Numbered from the stretch's first letter, positions 43,934 through 53,478 are shown. The stretch is DNA of 64,000 nt from Clostridium sp. UBA701 (GCA_002298125.1 DBMJ01000015.1:186001-250000); one strand, 5' to 3'. The notes: generated by a model from the sequence alone, not told the origin. Translations and numbers: made by a program.

Positions 43934-46900
43934 TTATGCTGATCTTCTTCTTTCTTCACCCATGAGTACTACAGTACCAAGCCCTGCCAATATAAAGCCA
44001 AAGGTTAGCACAAAGTTGTAATCTACCATACTGCCTGTCTTTGGAAGATTTGCAGAGGCCTCAGTAACAAAGTAATCACTGCAGTGAGTCAAAGTAAAGG
44101 CCGCATAGCCTTCAGCATCCACTAATATATTACCTTGTACTAAGCTATAGGTGTTCTTATCAGATAAATACTGATATAGGTTTATAGTCTTTCCTGCCCA
44201 TTCAGTTCCAATTAATATCTTAACAGAAGCTGATCCTGGTAATTCCCCATCATGCTTAAGGGAGAAGGCAAACACCTTAGTATCCTTGCCCGTTATAGAC
44301 TTAACCTTATCTCCTATCTTCTTTCCAAGCTCTGTGGAAGCAGGAATTAAGCTTAGATCTATAGGAGAACTTAATGTTCCTTTTATATCCTTGCCATTAA
44401 AGGTCCAAGTAATATTCTCTCCTTCAAAGACTACATTTACATCCTTGCCCTTAATGGAGTTAAATATAGCTGCAGCAGCCTTAGTATTATCTTCAAGCTT
44501 TACAATTACAGTAGAGCCCTCAGGCGCCTTTTCAATAACCTCTATAAGATTACTATCCCCATTACTGTAAGCTGGAATTTCCGTTACAGCAGAAGTATAT
44601 AACATCCAATTGTTACTGGCTACGGGTTTGATGTCTTTGTTGTCCATGAAATAGTCTATCATCAAATTTCTAACCTGTCCATCATCTCCTAGAGCCTTCA
44701 TAGAGTCATAAACTACTTCACCGTTGTATACTCCATCTGTTCCAAGAAGACCAGCTTCTTTCATGAAGCCGCCGCCGCCGTTAAATCTGTAATTATTAAT
44801 AGCAACTGTAAATACATCAGTATCCTTTATGGTTACACCATTGTATTTAAGATTTTTAATTCTGCTTCCTACTGGCTGTGTAAGGTCTACATCGTAGGTA
44901 GCCCCATATAGGAAATCTAAATTATAATCAGGTACATTGAGTTTTGCATCCTTTTGAGCTGTAGTATCACCATCTACAAATTGCTTATAGTATTTTACTG
45001 AGTACTCCATCCACTTCTTTATCTGTGCACCATTCATCTTTACTCCATAGAGGAAGTTTTCAAACACATATACAGACATCATGTCCTTTATTTTTACCTC
45101 TCCCTTAGGAATATAGGCTGTGTTGCTAAGTGGTGCAGCAATTGACAACTGAGTTCCTGCTGCTTTTCTCTGTATTTCATTTATTAGATCCATTAAAGCT
45201 GTATTCTTCATAGTCTGATCTTTTCCAGAGAACTCGCCAGTAGTGTTTCCAATAACAGTATTGATGTATTCTAAGGTCTTTTCATGGAATGGCTTTGCTA
45301 GATCAATTATTTCTTGATCTGCTACTACTGTATCCATCTTAATGGTATTAGTAGTGAGACCCATAATGTTTCCAGAAGCATCTACTGCTATATCTATTTG
45401 AGATACATATTGTCCCCACTTACCAGGTTCAGTAACTAAAACGGTTTTTCCATCCTTGTTAATAAAGTTATGCTGATCAATAATTGAGTGAGCATGTCCG
45501 CATATTATAGCATCGATAGATGAAGATCCTGCTGCTAAAGCCTTAACCTGATTTTCAGGAATGGCATCAGTTGCACCCTCTTCACCACTGTGAACTACAG
45601 CAACTATTTTATCTGCACCAGCCTTCTTAGCCTCTGCTGCCCAATAGTTACCTTCCTCTACTATATCCTTGAAGACTAGCCCTTCATAATTAGATGCATT
45701 CTCCCAATTTGGTATAGTTTTAGTGGTCAAACCCAAAATAGCTATCTTCTGAGTCTTACCATTTAAATTAAAGGACTTCATAGTGTATGGCTTAACATAA
45801 GTTTTACCATCAGCTTTATTATAGATGTTTCCTGATATTACCTCTATATTATTCTTCTTAGCATCAGCAATTATTCTATTTAAAGTTTCTAAGCCATAAT
45901 TAAACTCATGATTTCCAAGAGTCCAAGTGCTATATCCCATCTTTCCCATAACCTGCATCATAGGATATGCAGTTTTGGTATCAATCTTATCATAATAATA
46001 GCTAAGAGCTGTACCTTGAATTGTGTCTCCTGCATCTACCAAAATAGTATTAGGATTTGCAGCTCTTAAATTCTTAACATAAGATGATACCCTAGCTAAA
46101 CCTTGATCTGCTGCTAGGTCAGTAGCATAGTCATATGGATATATATTGCCATGTAAATCTGAAGTTCCTACTATGCTTATAGTAGAGGCTACATTTGTAA
46201 TTCTACCTGTAGTCTTTGCTACAATACCCTTGTTTGCCTTTGCATCAGCAATCATAGCATCTCTTATTAGTACATGGGTATCATTTTTAGGATCAGCTCC
46301 GCCAGCTCCTATAAAGGGTGTAAAGCCATCTCCCCCTGTTGCTAGAAAATCTGGAACTGCCGTTGTAAGCTTTTCAGCATCAGAAATGGACTTTCCATTT
46401 GCCCTTACTATATCTATTACTCTGTTTCCGCTTGGTTTAGTAGAATCATAGGTAACCTTTAGTCCTGATACCTGTATTCCCTTACCATTATCTGCAAAAG
46501 CAGTTTCAAACACTGCTTTAAGCTGGGCCTTTGTCATCTGAAGCTTAACTATGGTATTGTCAAAAGGCATAATAAAGTTCATAGTGCCTATGGTTATGTT
46601 GCCCTTTTGTACATCTACTCTTATACCGCCATTATTCTGAAAACCAACCTCACAATTAGCAGATTTTCTTATGGCATCAGTAATCCAATTGCCCAGATAG
46701 GATTCCCCATAGGGAGCTGCTAGCTGTGTTCTTGTTAGGGTCACTAAAGTAGTTCCAATAACTTCATTAAAAAATGGCCCTGCTTCATTATTGGCAGCAT
46801 CAACTATTGCTTTTACCTTTGCATCCTTTTTGGCATTTGGATTTTTATATCCAATTGGATTTGTAGCATTATCATCTAGAGCAATATAATTTCCTGTGAA

Positions 46901-47758
46901 GCTCACAGACTTATCTGCTGCTACAGTCATTGTAGCATTAATAAAGCCTCTTCCTGCATTGTTAGCAATGTATACTGGTATGTCATTAGAAGCTTTGCCG
47001 TTTACTATGGTATGTGAATGCCCGCCAAATACTGCAGATACATTTAGAAGCTTAGCAGCAAAGTCAAAAACTGGTCCAGTTTTCAAATCTTTGTTACTGC
47101 CTTCGTGTACTAGTGCAATGATAACATCAGCCTTATTATTATCCTTAATGTCCTTAGCCACAGCATTGACTTCGGTAGCCATGTCCTTAAACTCGAAATC
47201 CTTTACATTGTTTGGAGTAACAATACTAGGGGTCTCCTCTGAAATGGCACCTATAACCGCAATCCTTTCCCCATCCTTTGTTATAATCTTATAGGGATCA
47301 AAAACTCTCTTACCATCTTTATAAAGGTTTGCACAAACAATTGAGTATTTGGCATCCTTCATGGTGGTTTCTGTGATGGTACTTAGTCCCCAGTCAAACT
47401 CATGATTTCCAAGGGCAGTAACTTCCATTCCCATTTCACTCAATGCTTTTTGTACTGGGACACCCTTGAAATAGTTAGATAAAGGAGATCCTTGATACAA
47501 GTCTCCTCCTCCTAAAATAAGAGTTCTGTCTGGGTTCTTTGCCACTTCATCTTTAATATCTTGAGCAAGTACTGCTGCTACTTCATTGTTAGAAGAATCC
47601 AACAATGTGCCATGGAAGTCTGTAATTTCAATGAGATTAAAGACTTTTCCAGTATCAGCATACACCTTTGGTGTGTAACCAGACAGTAATAAAGATGCAG
47701 TCATGAATACTGTCAAAAGCTTAGCTGTCCACTTTTTAAACCCTGCTGATTTAAACAC
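43934..47758 (-). CDS. Cell-wall-anchored double-module 5'-nucleotidase / 2',3'-cyclic phosphodiesterase
   Basis: A 1274-residue surface enzyme. Signal peptide (about 1-35); first calcineurin-like phosphoesterase module (D47/H49 in TDFHG, GGD near 85, GNHE 117-120) with its 5-nucleotidase C-terminal domain to about 530; a second full module (TSDLHGN, DAGDT, LGNHEFNYG) with another nucleotidase domain to about 1110; a beta-rich stalk; and a C-terminal sorting signal LPKTG at 1238-1242 with hydrophobic stretch and RRR tail. It likely scavenges extracellular nucleotides. It starts with GTG after AAGGAGG. No sortase is in the window. Confidence 0.94.
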   Translation of the reverse strand: MFKSAGFKKWTAKLLTVFMTASLLLSGYTPKVYADTGKVFNLIEITDFHGTLLDSSNNEVAAVLAQDIKDEVAKNPDRTLILGGGDLYQGSPLSNYFKGVPVQKALSEMGMEVTALGNHEFDWGLSTITETTMKDAKYSIVCANLYKDGKRVFDPYKIITKDGERIAVIGAISEETPSIVTPNNVKDFEFKDMATEVNAVAKDIKDNNKADVIIALVHEGSNKDLKTGPVFDFAAKLLNVSAVFGGHSHTIVNGKASNDIPVYIANNAGRGFINATMTVAADKSVSFTGNYIALDDNATNPIGYKNPNAKKDAKVKAIVDAANNEAGPFFNEVIGTTLVTLTRTQLAAPYGESYLGNWITDAIRKSANCEVGFQNNGGIRVDVQKGNITIGTMNFIMPFDNTIVKLQMTKAQLKAVFETAFADNGKGIQVSGLKVTYDSTKPSGNRVIDIVRANGKSISDAEKLTTAVPDFLATGGDGFTPFIGAGGADPKNDTHVLIRDAMIADAKANKGIVAKTTGRITNVASTISIVGTSDLHGNIYPYDYATDLAADQGLARVSSYVKNLRAANPNTILVDAGDTIQGTALSYYYDKIDTKTAYPMMQVMGKMGYSTWTLGNHEFNYGLETLNRIIADAKKNNIEVISGNIYNKADGKTYVKPYTMKSFNLNGKTQKIAILGLTTKTIPNWENASNYEGLVFKDIVEEGNYWAAEAKKAGADKIVAVVHSGEEGATDAIPENQVKALAAGSSSIDAIICGHAHSIIDQHNFINKDGKTVLVTEPGKWGQYVSQIDIAVDASGNIMGLTTNTIKMDTVVADQEIIDLAKPFHEKTLEYINTVIGNTTGEFSGKDQTMKNTALMDLINEIQRKAAGTQLSIAAPLSNTAYIPKGEVKIKDMMSVYVFENFLYGVKMNGAQIKKWMEYSVKYYKQFVDGDTTAQKDAKLNVPDYNLDFLYGATYDVDLTQPVGSRIKNLKYNGVTIKDTDVFTVAINNYRFNGGGGFMKEAGLLGTDGVYNGEVVYDSMKALGDDGQVRNLMIDYFMDNKDIKPVASNNWMLYTSAVTEIPAYSNGDSNLIEVIEKAPEGSTVIVKLEDNTKAAAAIFNSIKGKDVNVVFEGENITWTFNGKDIKGTLSSPIDLSLIPASTELGKKIGDKVKSITGKDTKVFAFSLKHDGELPGSASVKILIGTEWAGKTINLYQYLSDKNTYSLVQGNILVDAEGYAAFTLTHCSDYFVTEASANLPKTGSMVDYNFVLTFGFILAGLGTVVLMGEERRRSA

Positions 47759-47876
47759 TTTACCATCCTCCTTAATAATACTCCTCTAAAAGAGGTAATT
47801 ATGATTATACTACAATATACCTTTATTGTATATATTTGTAATATAAATAAATGGTAAATTTTCTATTTAATCTCAA

Positions 47877-47910
47877 TAATAAAAACTCCCTTTGGTGGGA
47901 GTTTTTATTA
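47877..47910 (-). terminator. Terminator of the glycosidase-propeller operon
   Basis: AAAAACTCCC/GGGAGTTTTT hairpin, with TTTTTATTATT following on the minus strand. Confidence 0.85.
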
Positions 47911-47918
47911 CTTTATTC

Positions 47919-48935
47919 TTATTTATTTAACTGATTTTTAATAATTTTACCCCCACTATAGCTTAGTATGCCCTCATTGTAAAATCCTATAAATTTTCCT
48001 ATAAAGGTATTGTTTTTATCTGAAGTTAAGCTATATATATTACCCTCTAAAGGCTTTAACACAAAAATTTCTCCCCAGGGTGAAAATACTATCTCCTCAG
48101 CTTTTACAGGTTCCTTTAGTTTTATATTATCAAACTTACCCGAGCCAAATGCATCACCATAGGTTATGGAAATTATTTTACCTGTCTGCTCCTTACCCAG
48201 GTAAATAACATCCTTTTGTCCTACATGAAGCAGCTTTAGAGCTTCCTTTGTTTTATATTCTTGTTTTTTATCACCCTCAAGAGTGAAAATTTTTCCTCTA
48301 ATTTTTTCTTGTACTACACATCCATCCTTAGAATTCCAAGCTTCTATATTCTCTACACTAAAAAGTCCATCCTTTATCTTGCTTATGATTCCTCTGTAAT
48401 CCAGCTCATAAATAGAAGTCCTATCACCAGCCTCACTTATCTTAACATATACCTTTTCCTGCTTAGTGGAAAAGGCCACATCTAGGACATTATTTTTTGA
48501 GGACTCAAAGGCTATAGAGCCAATGCTAGTGGTCTTTATTTTGGCCTCCCCTTCCTCAAGGTTAATAAGTGAAAAAGCTAAGTTCTCTTTGAAGTTGTCC
48601 TTTACGCTTGATGCCAAGAGCACCCTATTTCTTCCCGGAAGCCAAAAGTAGTAAAGAACCTTTGTATCCTTTTCTACAGCTAACTTCTTTATGGTATTGC
48701 TTTCTAGATTCCAAATATAAATTTTGCTATCACTAAAAAAGATAGCATATATACCATCGGAGCTCACTTTAGGCTCCAGTGCATTATAAGGTATCCTAAA
48801 TTCCTCTTTAGCCTTATCCACATTACTTCCCCACATCTTTTCCTGCAGGTATATATTATTAATGTAAAAAAGTGCACCCACCTCTAAAAATACTGATATT
48901 GCAGCAATTAAAATGAATCTTTTTAAACCCTTCAT
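47919..48935 (-). CDS. Membrane-anchored propeller-like protein (paralogue 2)
   Basis: 338 residues: one N-terminal membrane helix (about 7-26), then an extracytoplasmic beta-rich region. It has repeated short blades with WD/TolB-like turns (DGIYAIFFSDSKIYIWNLES; YYFWLPGRNRVLLAS; VKISEAGDRTSIYELDYRG). It shares order and phrases with the gene just upstream (for example FWLPGRNR versus FKWLPDRDR), so the two are diverged tandem duplicates. Function unknown; a structural or carbohydrate-export role beside a phosphodiester glycosidase is inferred. The ATG follows GGGAGAGG. Confidence 0.75.
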   Translation of the reverse strand: MKGLKRFILIAAISVFLEVGALFYINNIYLQEKMWGSNVDKAKEEFRIPYNALEPKVSSDGIYAIFFSDSKIYIWNLESNTIKKLAVEKDTKVLYYFWLPGRNRVLLASSVKDNFKENLAFSLINLEEGEAKIKTTSIGSIAFESSKNNVLDVAFSTKQEKVYVKISEAGDRTSIYELDYRGIISKIKDGLFSVENIEAWNSKDGCVVQEKIRGKIFTLEGDKKQEYKTKEALKLLHVGQKDVIYLGKEQTGKIISITYGDAFGSGKFDNIKLKEPVKAEEIVFSPWGEIFVLKPLEGNIYSLTSDKNNTFIGKFIGFYNEGILSYSGGKIIKNQLNK

Positions 48936-49017
48936 AGAACCTCTCCCACCATCAAGATAATAAAATTATAACATATGAAAAGACTCCTTGCCTACTTTTG
49001 ACAAAGAGTCCATATTA

Positions 49018-50073
49018 TTATCTAAATGGTACTTTAACTAATTTTCCTCCACTAATTGAAGCTATACCTCCATTATAAAACTCCAAAAAATTTCCCTTAT
49101 AGGCTGATCCTTGAGATGACCTAATATCCGTTACAACACCCTTCATATTGTCATTTACATATATCTTACCTAATGCTGAAATATAAATATCTCCTTTAGC
49201 GGCAGGCTGAGATAAAGCAATGTTTTCCCACTGATTAATGGGAGTTTCTAAATCTCCATAATACACTTTTACTATTTCATTGTTCTTAACCTCACCCAGA
49301 TACACTTTATCCTCATTGTCTACCCCAAGCAGTACTGTTGCTTCTGCTCCTGATATCTTAAAGGTATTTGATATACCTGTTACCTTTACCTCGGAAGCCT
49401 TCTTAGTCAAATCCTCAAAAATCATTTTATCCTGCCTATTTAAAATCTGTATAGATCCTATAAAATATGAGGGAGTCTTGATCTTTTCAGTCTGCCCCAT
49501 AATATTCATTCTATATAGGCTGTGCCTAGAACCTGCATGAGAAACCTTTACGTATATAACACTTGTCAAGGTTGAAAGAGCTATTTCATCCACCTTAGAC
49601 TTACTGTCAGGGAGTTGAATAGAAACCTCCCTATCATGATTATCTCTAATTTCAATTCTTTCCCTTATTTTTACATCATAGGAGTAAAACTTTATTGACT
49701 CTACTTGCTTATTCTTTTTTGATATAGCCATCATAATTCTATCTCGATCTGGCAGCCATTTAAAGTAAGATATTTTTTCATCCTTATCCAGTGAAATAGT
49801 ATCCTTTTCACTGGTTTGAGAATTTATTACTTCTAGCTTGTCTCCTTCATAAAAGGCTACATACTTGCCAGTATAAGATACAGTTATATTAGTTGCATTC
49901 TGCGGAATTGATATTTCTGCAGTAGCATAGGTGTTTTTATCATTATTCTCAACCTTTTTTGTTTTAAAGTTTGTTTCACTAACAAAGAAAAATTTATCTA
50001 AATATAAGTATAAGCCACATTGAAGTATCAAAGAAATAATAACCCAAATACCTACTGTCTTAAGTTTTCTCAT
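49018..50073 (-). CDS. Membrane-anchored propeller-like protein (paralogue 1)
   Basis: 351 residues with a membrane helix at about 8-26, a polar linker rich in Asn/Lys, and a beta-propeller-like domain (SYTGKYVAFYEGDKLEVINSQ; FKWLPDRDRIMMAIS; VKVSHAGSRHSLYRMNIMG). It parallels the downstream gene block by block, including the C-terminal FLEFYNGGIASISGGKLVK against FIGFYNEGILSYSGGKIIK. It lies 18 bp after the phosphodiester glycosidase and 82 bp before its paralogue. No enzymatic residues are evident. Confidence 0.75.
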   Translation of the reverse strand: MRKLKTVGIWVIISLILQCGLYLYLDKFFFVSETNFKTKKVENNDKNTYATAEISIPQNATNITVSYTGKYVAFYEGDKLEVINSQTSEKDTISLDKDEKISYFKWLPDRDRIMMAISKKNKQVESIKFYSYDVKIRERIEIRDNHDREVSIQLPDSKSKVDEIALSTLTSVIYVKVSHAGSRHSLYRMNIMGQTEKIKTPSYFIGSIQILNRQDKMIFEDLTKKASEVKVTGISNTFKISGAEATVLLGVDNEDKVYLGEVKNNEIVKVYYGDLETPINQWENIALSQPAAKGDIYISALGKIYVNDNMKGVVTDIRSSQGSAYKGNFLEFYNGGIASISGGKLVKVPFR

Positions 50074-50091
50074 ATTTTATGCACCCCCTCT

Positions 50092-51102
50092 TTATGGACT
50101 TACGTAAACTATTGATGCAATAGATCTTTCTCCAAGAGGATCGCAAGGGTTATTTATTACCTCACCATCATAGTACATAGTAGCAGAAGACCCTCCATCT
50201 AAATTTGTAGCATTTCTAGCCCCATACTGCAGCATTATATCCTGTACTTCCTTTAAAGTAGCTCCAGGCTTTAAACCCTGTCTACCGTCAATAACCAATA
50301 ATAACATGTCTCCATTTTCCCTCTGCCCTACGGCAGTTCTAGGCTGGGCACCCTGTCCACCGTCCCCTCTTAGTTGAGGCTTTCCATTTACAACTAAAGC
50401 AGGTCCAAAGGAAATTGCGTTTTTAACCTTTAATTTAGACAATTCATTTAAGCTATATCTCCCCACCACAAGTATACCATCTTCAGTTATACCCATAATA
50501 TCGGAAGTGTCGGAGGTACTCCCCCCTTCAGGAGTAATAGTCTTACCATTGGATATAAGCACCCCTACTGGAATTGCTCCAGTTCCTGCATAAAGAACAC
50601 CGTCTGAAGATTTATCTGTAAAGCCGCCGCCATTTATAGCTGCTACTGCGTTATACCTTTGTGCCATTTCACTGGTTCTCTGCCCTTGAATACCTATTTT
50701 ATCCGTATAACCCACCTTAACCCTTGTTGGATCCTTCACTACTAACAGATATCCATTAAATTTCTTGCCTTGTATGTCATATCTCTCAATATTGGGGTCA
50801 TGGTTTTTATTTACCTTTATATCATTTACATTTTGTTGTGAAGCTTCCACAGGTTCAGTTCCTGTAGGATTTGTGCTTCTATTCAAAATAGCATCAATTC
50901 TTTTCTTTGACAGAAATGCCGTGGCAATATATTGATGCTTATATGTGGACATAGCAGTCCCCACCAGTATACCTTTTAAATTTTCAAAGGGTCCATAATA
51001 TACTATAAAAGGTGCAGTAACACCAGAAAAAATCAATTCAAAAATCAAGAACAAAATGAGCATTTTTATTGAGAATTTCTTCTTTTTATTTGTCTTTATC
51101 AT
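50092..51102 (-). CDS. Phosphodiester glycosidase family protein (NAGPA domain)
   Basis: A 336-residue membrane-anchored protein with one helix at about 12-32 and an extracytoplasmic NAGPA domain (about 130-335). The family cleaves sugar-1-phosphodiesters, as in the human mannose-6-phosphate uncovering enzyme and bacterial exopolysaccharide or teichoic-acid remodelling proteins. Conserved parts are AAINGGGFTD, QPRTAVGQRENGDMLLLVIDGRQG, and ATNLDGGSSATMYYDG near the C-terminus. It is the first gene of a three-gene operon with the two propeller-like proteins. Confidence 0.9.
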   Translation of the reverse strand: MIKTNKKKKFSIKMLILFLIFELIFSGVTAPFIVYYGPFENLKGILVGTAMSTYKHQYIATAFLSKKRIDAILNRSTNPTGTEPVEASQQNVNDIKVNKNHDPNIERYDIQGKKFNGYLLVVKDPTRVKVGYTDKIGIQGQRTSEMAQRYNAVAAINGGGFTDKSSDGVLYAGTGAIPVGVLISNGKTITPEGGSTSDTSDIMGITEDGILVVGRYSLNELSKLKVKNAISFGPALVVNGKPQLRGDGGQGAQPRTAVGQRENGDMLLLVIDGRQGLKPGATLKEVQDIMLQYGARNATNLDGGSSATMYYDGEVINNPCDPLGERSIASIVYVSP

Positions 51103-51253
51103 TTCCTCGTCTCCTCTCTAAAAGGTTTTACGACTTATTATACTACATTACCTATCTTTTTAAAATAGCATTTCATACTAAATTTATATCTAAACAACTT
51201 TACCATTACACACAACTATAGTCATACCAATAATTACTTTCATTTTATAAGCT

Positions 51254-51282
51254 TTGACAATTAATAATCTTTATTATATAAT
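51254..51282 (+). promoter_or_regulatory. Promoter of the PerR-like regulator gene
   Basis: TTGACA (51254-51259) and TATAAT (51277-51282), 17 bp apart: fully consensus. The -10 lies in a run of TATAATA repeats (to 51298) similar to AT-rich PerR boxes, so autoregulation is possible. Confidence 0.82.
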
Positions 51283-51315
51283 ATATAATATATAATAGAT
51301 ATAAGGGTGGTTTTT

Positions 51316-51729
51316 ATGAATACAATCAATACTATATTTAAAGAAAAAAAATTAAAATTGACTCCCCAACGTATAGCTGTTTACAAGTACCTTAAAAGTA
51401 CAAAAGAACATCCTTCAGCAGAAACAATCTATAAAGCGCTTCATGAGGAGTACCCAACAATGAGCTTGGCCACCATTTATAAGGCTCTTAAGACCCTCGT
51501 AGAAGTAGACTTAGTTCAAGAGATAAACGTGGGAGAAGGAAATTTTCGATATGATGGCAACGTTTGCCACCATCCCCATATTCAATGCTTAAGCTGCAGC
51601 CGAGTAGATGATATAGAAAATATATGCTTGTCCGACTTAAATGACAAGGTTAAGCCCTATACTAATTATGAGGTTCTAGAAAATCAGGTATATTTTTATG
51701 GATTATGTAAGGACTGCAAAAAGGAGTAG
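51316..51729 (+). CDS. Fur-family regulator, PerR-like
   Basis: 137 residues from ATG 51316; a GTG three codons upstream lies in the AAGGGTGG ribosome binding site. The winged helix (about 1-80) includes LTPQRIAVYKYL and MSLATIYKALKTL. The metal site region has RYDG then CHHPHIQC, with RVDD after the first zinc CxxC (CLSC) and a second CxxC (CKDC) at the C-terminus. The aspartate in RYD, where Fur has a different residue, favours PerR peroxide sensing. Fur or Zur identity is less likely but not excluded. Confidence 0.87.
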   Translation: MNTINTIFKEKKLKLTPQRIAVYKYLKSTKEHPSAETIYKALHEEYPTMSLATIYKALKTLVEVDLVQEINVGEGNFRYDGNVCHHPHIQCLSCSRVDDIENICLSDLNDKVKPYTNYEVLENQVYFYGLCKDCKKE

Positions 51730-51752
51730 CTATAGTTAGCTGCCCCTTTTTA
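51717..51752 (+). terminator. Bidirectional terminator after the PerR-like gene
   Basis: AAAAAGGAGTAGCT pairs with AGCTGCCCCTTTTT, with two mismatches, between convergent genes. Confidence 0.7.
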
Positions 51753-52973
51753 TTATTTTTTCCCACTACTTTCTATAACCCTTTGCCATTCCCTACCATC
51801 ATAAATTCCATTTAAAACCCTTTCAACTTCTTTTTCTATGGCTAATGCTGCATTTTGCGGAAGATCATATACGAGCATTGATTTAGTTCCAGCAGAGTTG
51901 TGCAAAGTTTCATATTCCTTATTGCTTTGAAATTTTTTAAGTGCTTCTTTACATCCACTTCCATATCCCTTATTAAGTAGCTTTTCTTGAAACTTAGTAG
52001 AAGAATAATACTTTATAAACTCATCTGCGGCGTTAGAATTTTTGCTATTGGTTGCAAGACACATTATTCCGCTAATTTCAATAGGTGGTGATATTCCAAG
52101 CTTAAGGTAAAGCTCTTCAAGAGCTATATTTGATGTTCCCTTTAGTCTTATTTCTGGATTTGATAAATACATTGTAACGGGAGCTCCATTATTTATCTCA
52201 TCCTGCAATTTACCTGTATCTTCTTCTTTAAAGGTATTTATATTTATGATGCCTTCTTTATTATATTGATTCAGTAAATCAAATATCTTTTGAGGCTCCT
52301 TCAAATCCTTATAATTTGTAACTTTATCTCCATAAATGTCTTCAGTGGATTCTGTTTTTACAATATTGTTGTATAATATGGAGAACAATAATCCATTTAT
52401 ACTCTTACCTTCACTAAAAATTGGTATGCTCATATTTCTTTTGTTCATAGACTTTAATAACATAAAACATGATTCTACATCAACCGGTAAGGGCAAAGAG
52501 GCCTTATTTAGACTATCCTTGTTGATTGTACCTTTTAAAAGTTCAGGGATAAGAGGTAGTCCATAGTATTTATCACCGATTCTCCCATACTCTAAAATTA
52601 TACTGATATATTTATCTTTCAGTTCATTTTTCTCTTTCCAATCCTTTACTTCGTTGATAAGGCCTATAGAACGCAATGCTATCATATTTCTTCTGTCTAC
52701 AACGATGATGTCTTGTTGTCCTTTGTTTATTTCTTCAGATAAATTATTTTTATCACCCTCAATTATAGTAATTTTGGTTTTACCCTTCTCCTTTTGGTAT
52801 TCCTCTGCTGCAAATTTAATTACTGCCTTAGAGGTTTTATCCTCAACCCCCATAAGTATATTAAGTACTCCCTGTTTCTCACTGCTATCCTTCTTACTGC
52901 AGCCTAACACGGATAGTGAAATAAAAAGACTTAGAAAAAAGCATATTTTTTTTCTAATATTCATTCCTATCAA
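51753..52973 (-). CDS. Extracellular solute-binding lipoprotein (orphan)
   Basis: About 405 residues with a lipoprotein signal: a short basic N-terminus, hydrophobic core FFLSLFISLSVLGC and lipobox cysteine. The body resembles family 1 ABC substrate-binding proteins (ITIIEGDKN; GSGCKEALKKF). No permease or ATPase is adjacent, so it may dock to another transporter or be a sensor. The TTG at 52973 follows AGAGG by five bases and overlaps the upstream ferritin-like gene by 20 bp; an ATG three codons on is the alternative start. Confidence 0.8.
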   Translation of the reverse strand: MIGMNIRKKICFFLSLFISLSVLGCSKKDSSEKQGVLNILMGVEDKTSKAVIKFAAEEYQKEKGKTKITIIEGDKNNLSEEINKGQQDIIVVDRRNMIALRSIGLINEVKDWKEKNELKDKYISIILEYGRIGDKYYGLPLIPELLKGTINKDSLNKASLPLPVDVESCFMLLKSMNKRNMSIPIFSEGKSINGLLFSILYNNIVKTESTEDIYGDKVTNYKDLKEPQKIFDLLNQYNKEGIININTFKEEDTGKLQDEINNGAPVTMYLSNPEIRLKGTSNIALEELYLKLGISPPIEISGIMCLATNSKNSNAADEFIKYYSSTKFQEKLLNKGYGSGCKEALKKFQSNKEYETLHNSAGTKSMLVYDLPQNAALAIEKEVERVLNGIYDGREWQRVIESSGKK

Positions 52974-53385
52974 CCAATCCTCTCAACACTTCAATTCTCT
53001 GTTTATTTTTATCAATATAATTTTTGAACTCAGGTACTAATTCTTCTCCAGCTTCGTTTATATATCTTTCACAATATGATAGACCCATTATTTCTCCTTT
53101 GTATAATTTTCTTATTAATCTCTCTCTTTTTGTATTAAATAACAAGCTTATGTCTTGAGAAAATTCAGTAAGCCTTTCTAATAAGCCAACAGAAACCTTA
53201 CTATCCATTCCCTTCTCCTGCAGTATATTTTCTAGCTTACTTTTTTCTTCCTGGTGTTCTAATATTAACTGTTGTAATTTATTATGCTCTATTCCTTCTG
53301 GAATCTTTTCTATATATTTTTTGTAAAGATTTATTCCCATCTGTTCACCCTGTAGCAATTTTTTAATACACTCTTCCTCTTTCAC
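52954..53385 (-). CDS. Ferritin-like four-helix protein (DUF2383-like)
   Basis: 143 residues, nearly all helical, with two parallel halves. The first has GEQMGINLYKKYIEKI and LILEHQEEKSKLENIL; the second has KGEIMGLSYCERYINEA. The EQMG/EIMG glutamates and the EHQEE group resemble carboxylate and histidine ligands of a diiron site. Family members are often small stress proteins. It starts with GTG after GAGGAGGAATTAATT and overlaps the following lipoprotein gene, implying translational coupling. Family assignment is probable, the metal centre is inferred. Confidence 0.7.
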   Translation of the reverse strand: MKEEECIKKLLQGEQMGINLYKKYIEKIPEGIEHNKLQQLILEHQEEKSKLENILQEKGMDSKVSVGLLERLTEFSQDISLLFNTKRERLIRKLYKGEIMGLSYCERYINEAGEELVPEFKNYIDKNKQRIEVLRGLVDRNEY

Positions 53386-53478
53386 AATTAATTCCTCCTC
53401 ATAATTTATTTATTATTTATTTTGCGTAAATTAATTAAATATATAATACTTTCATATAATTTAGTGGAGGTGTTAAAT

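Noticed and set aside
51753..52973. Complete ABC importer at the solute-binding protein
   Set aside because: No permease or ATPase is adjacent on either side; only the binding lipoprotein is present.
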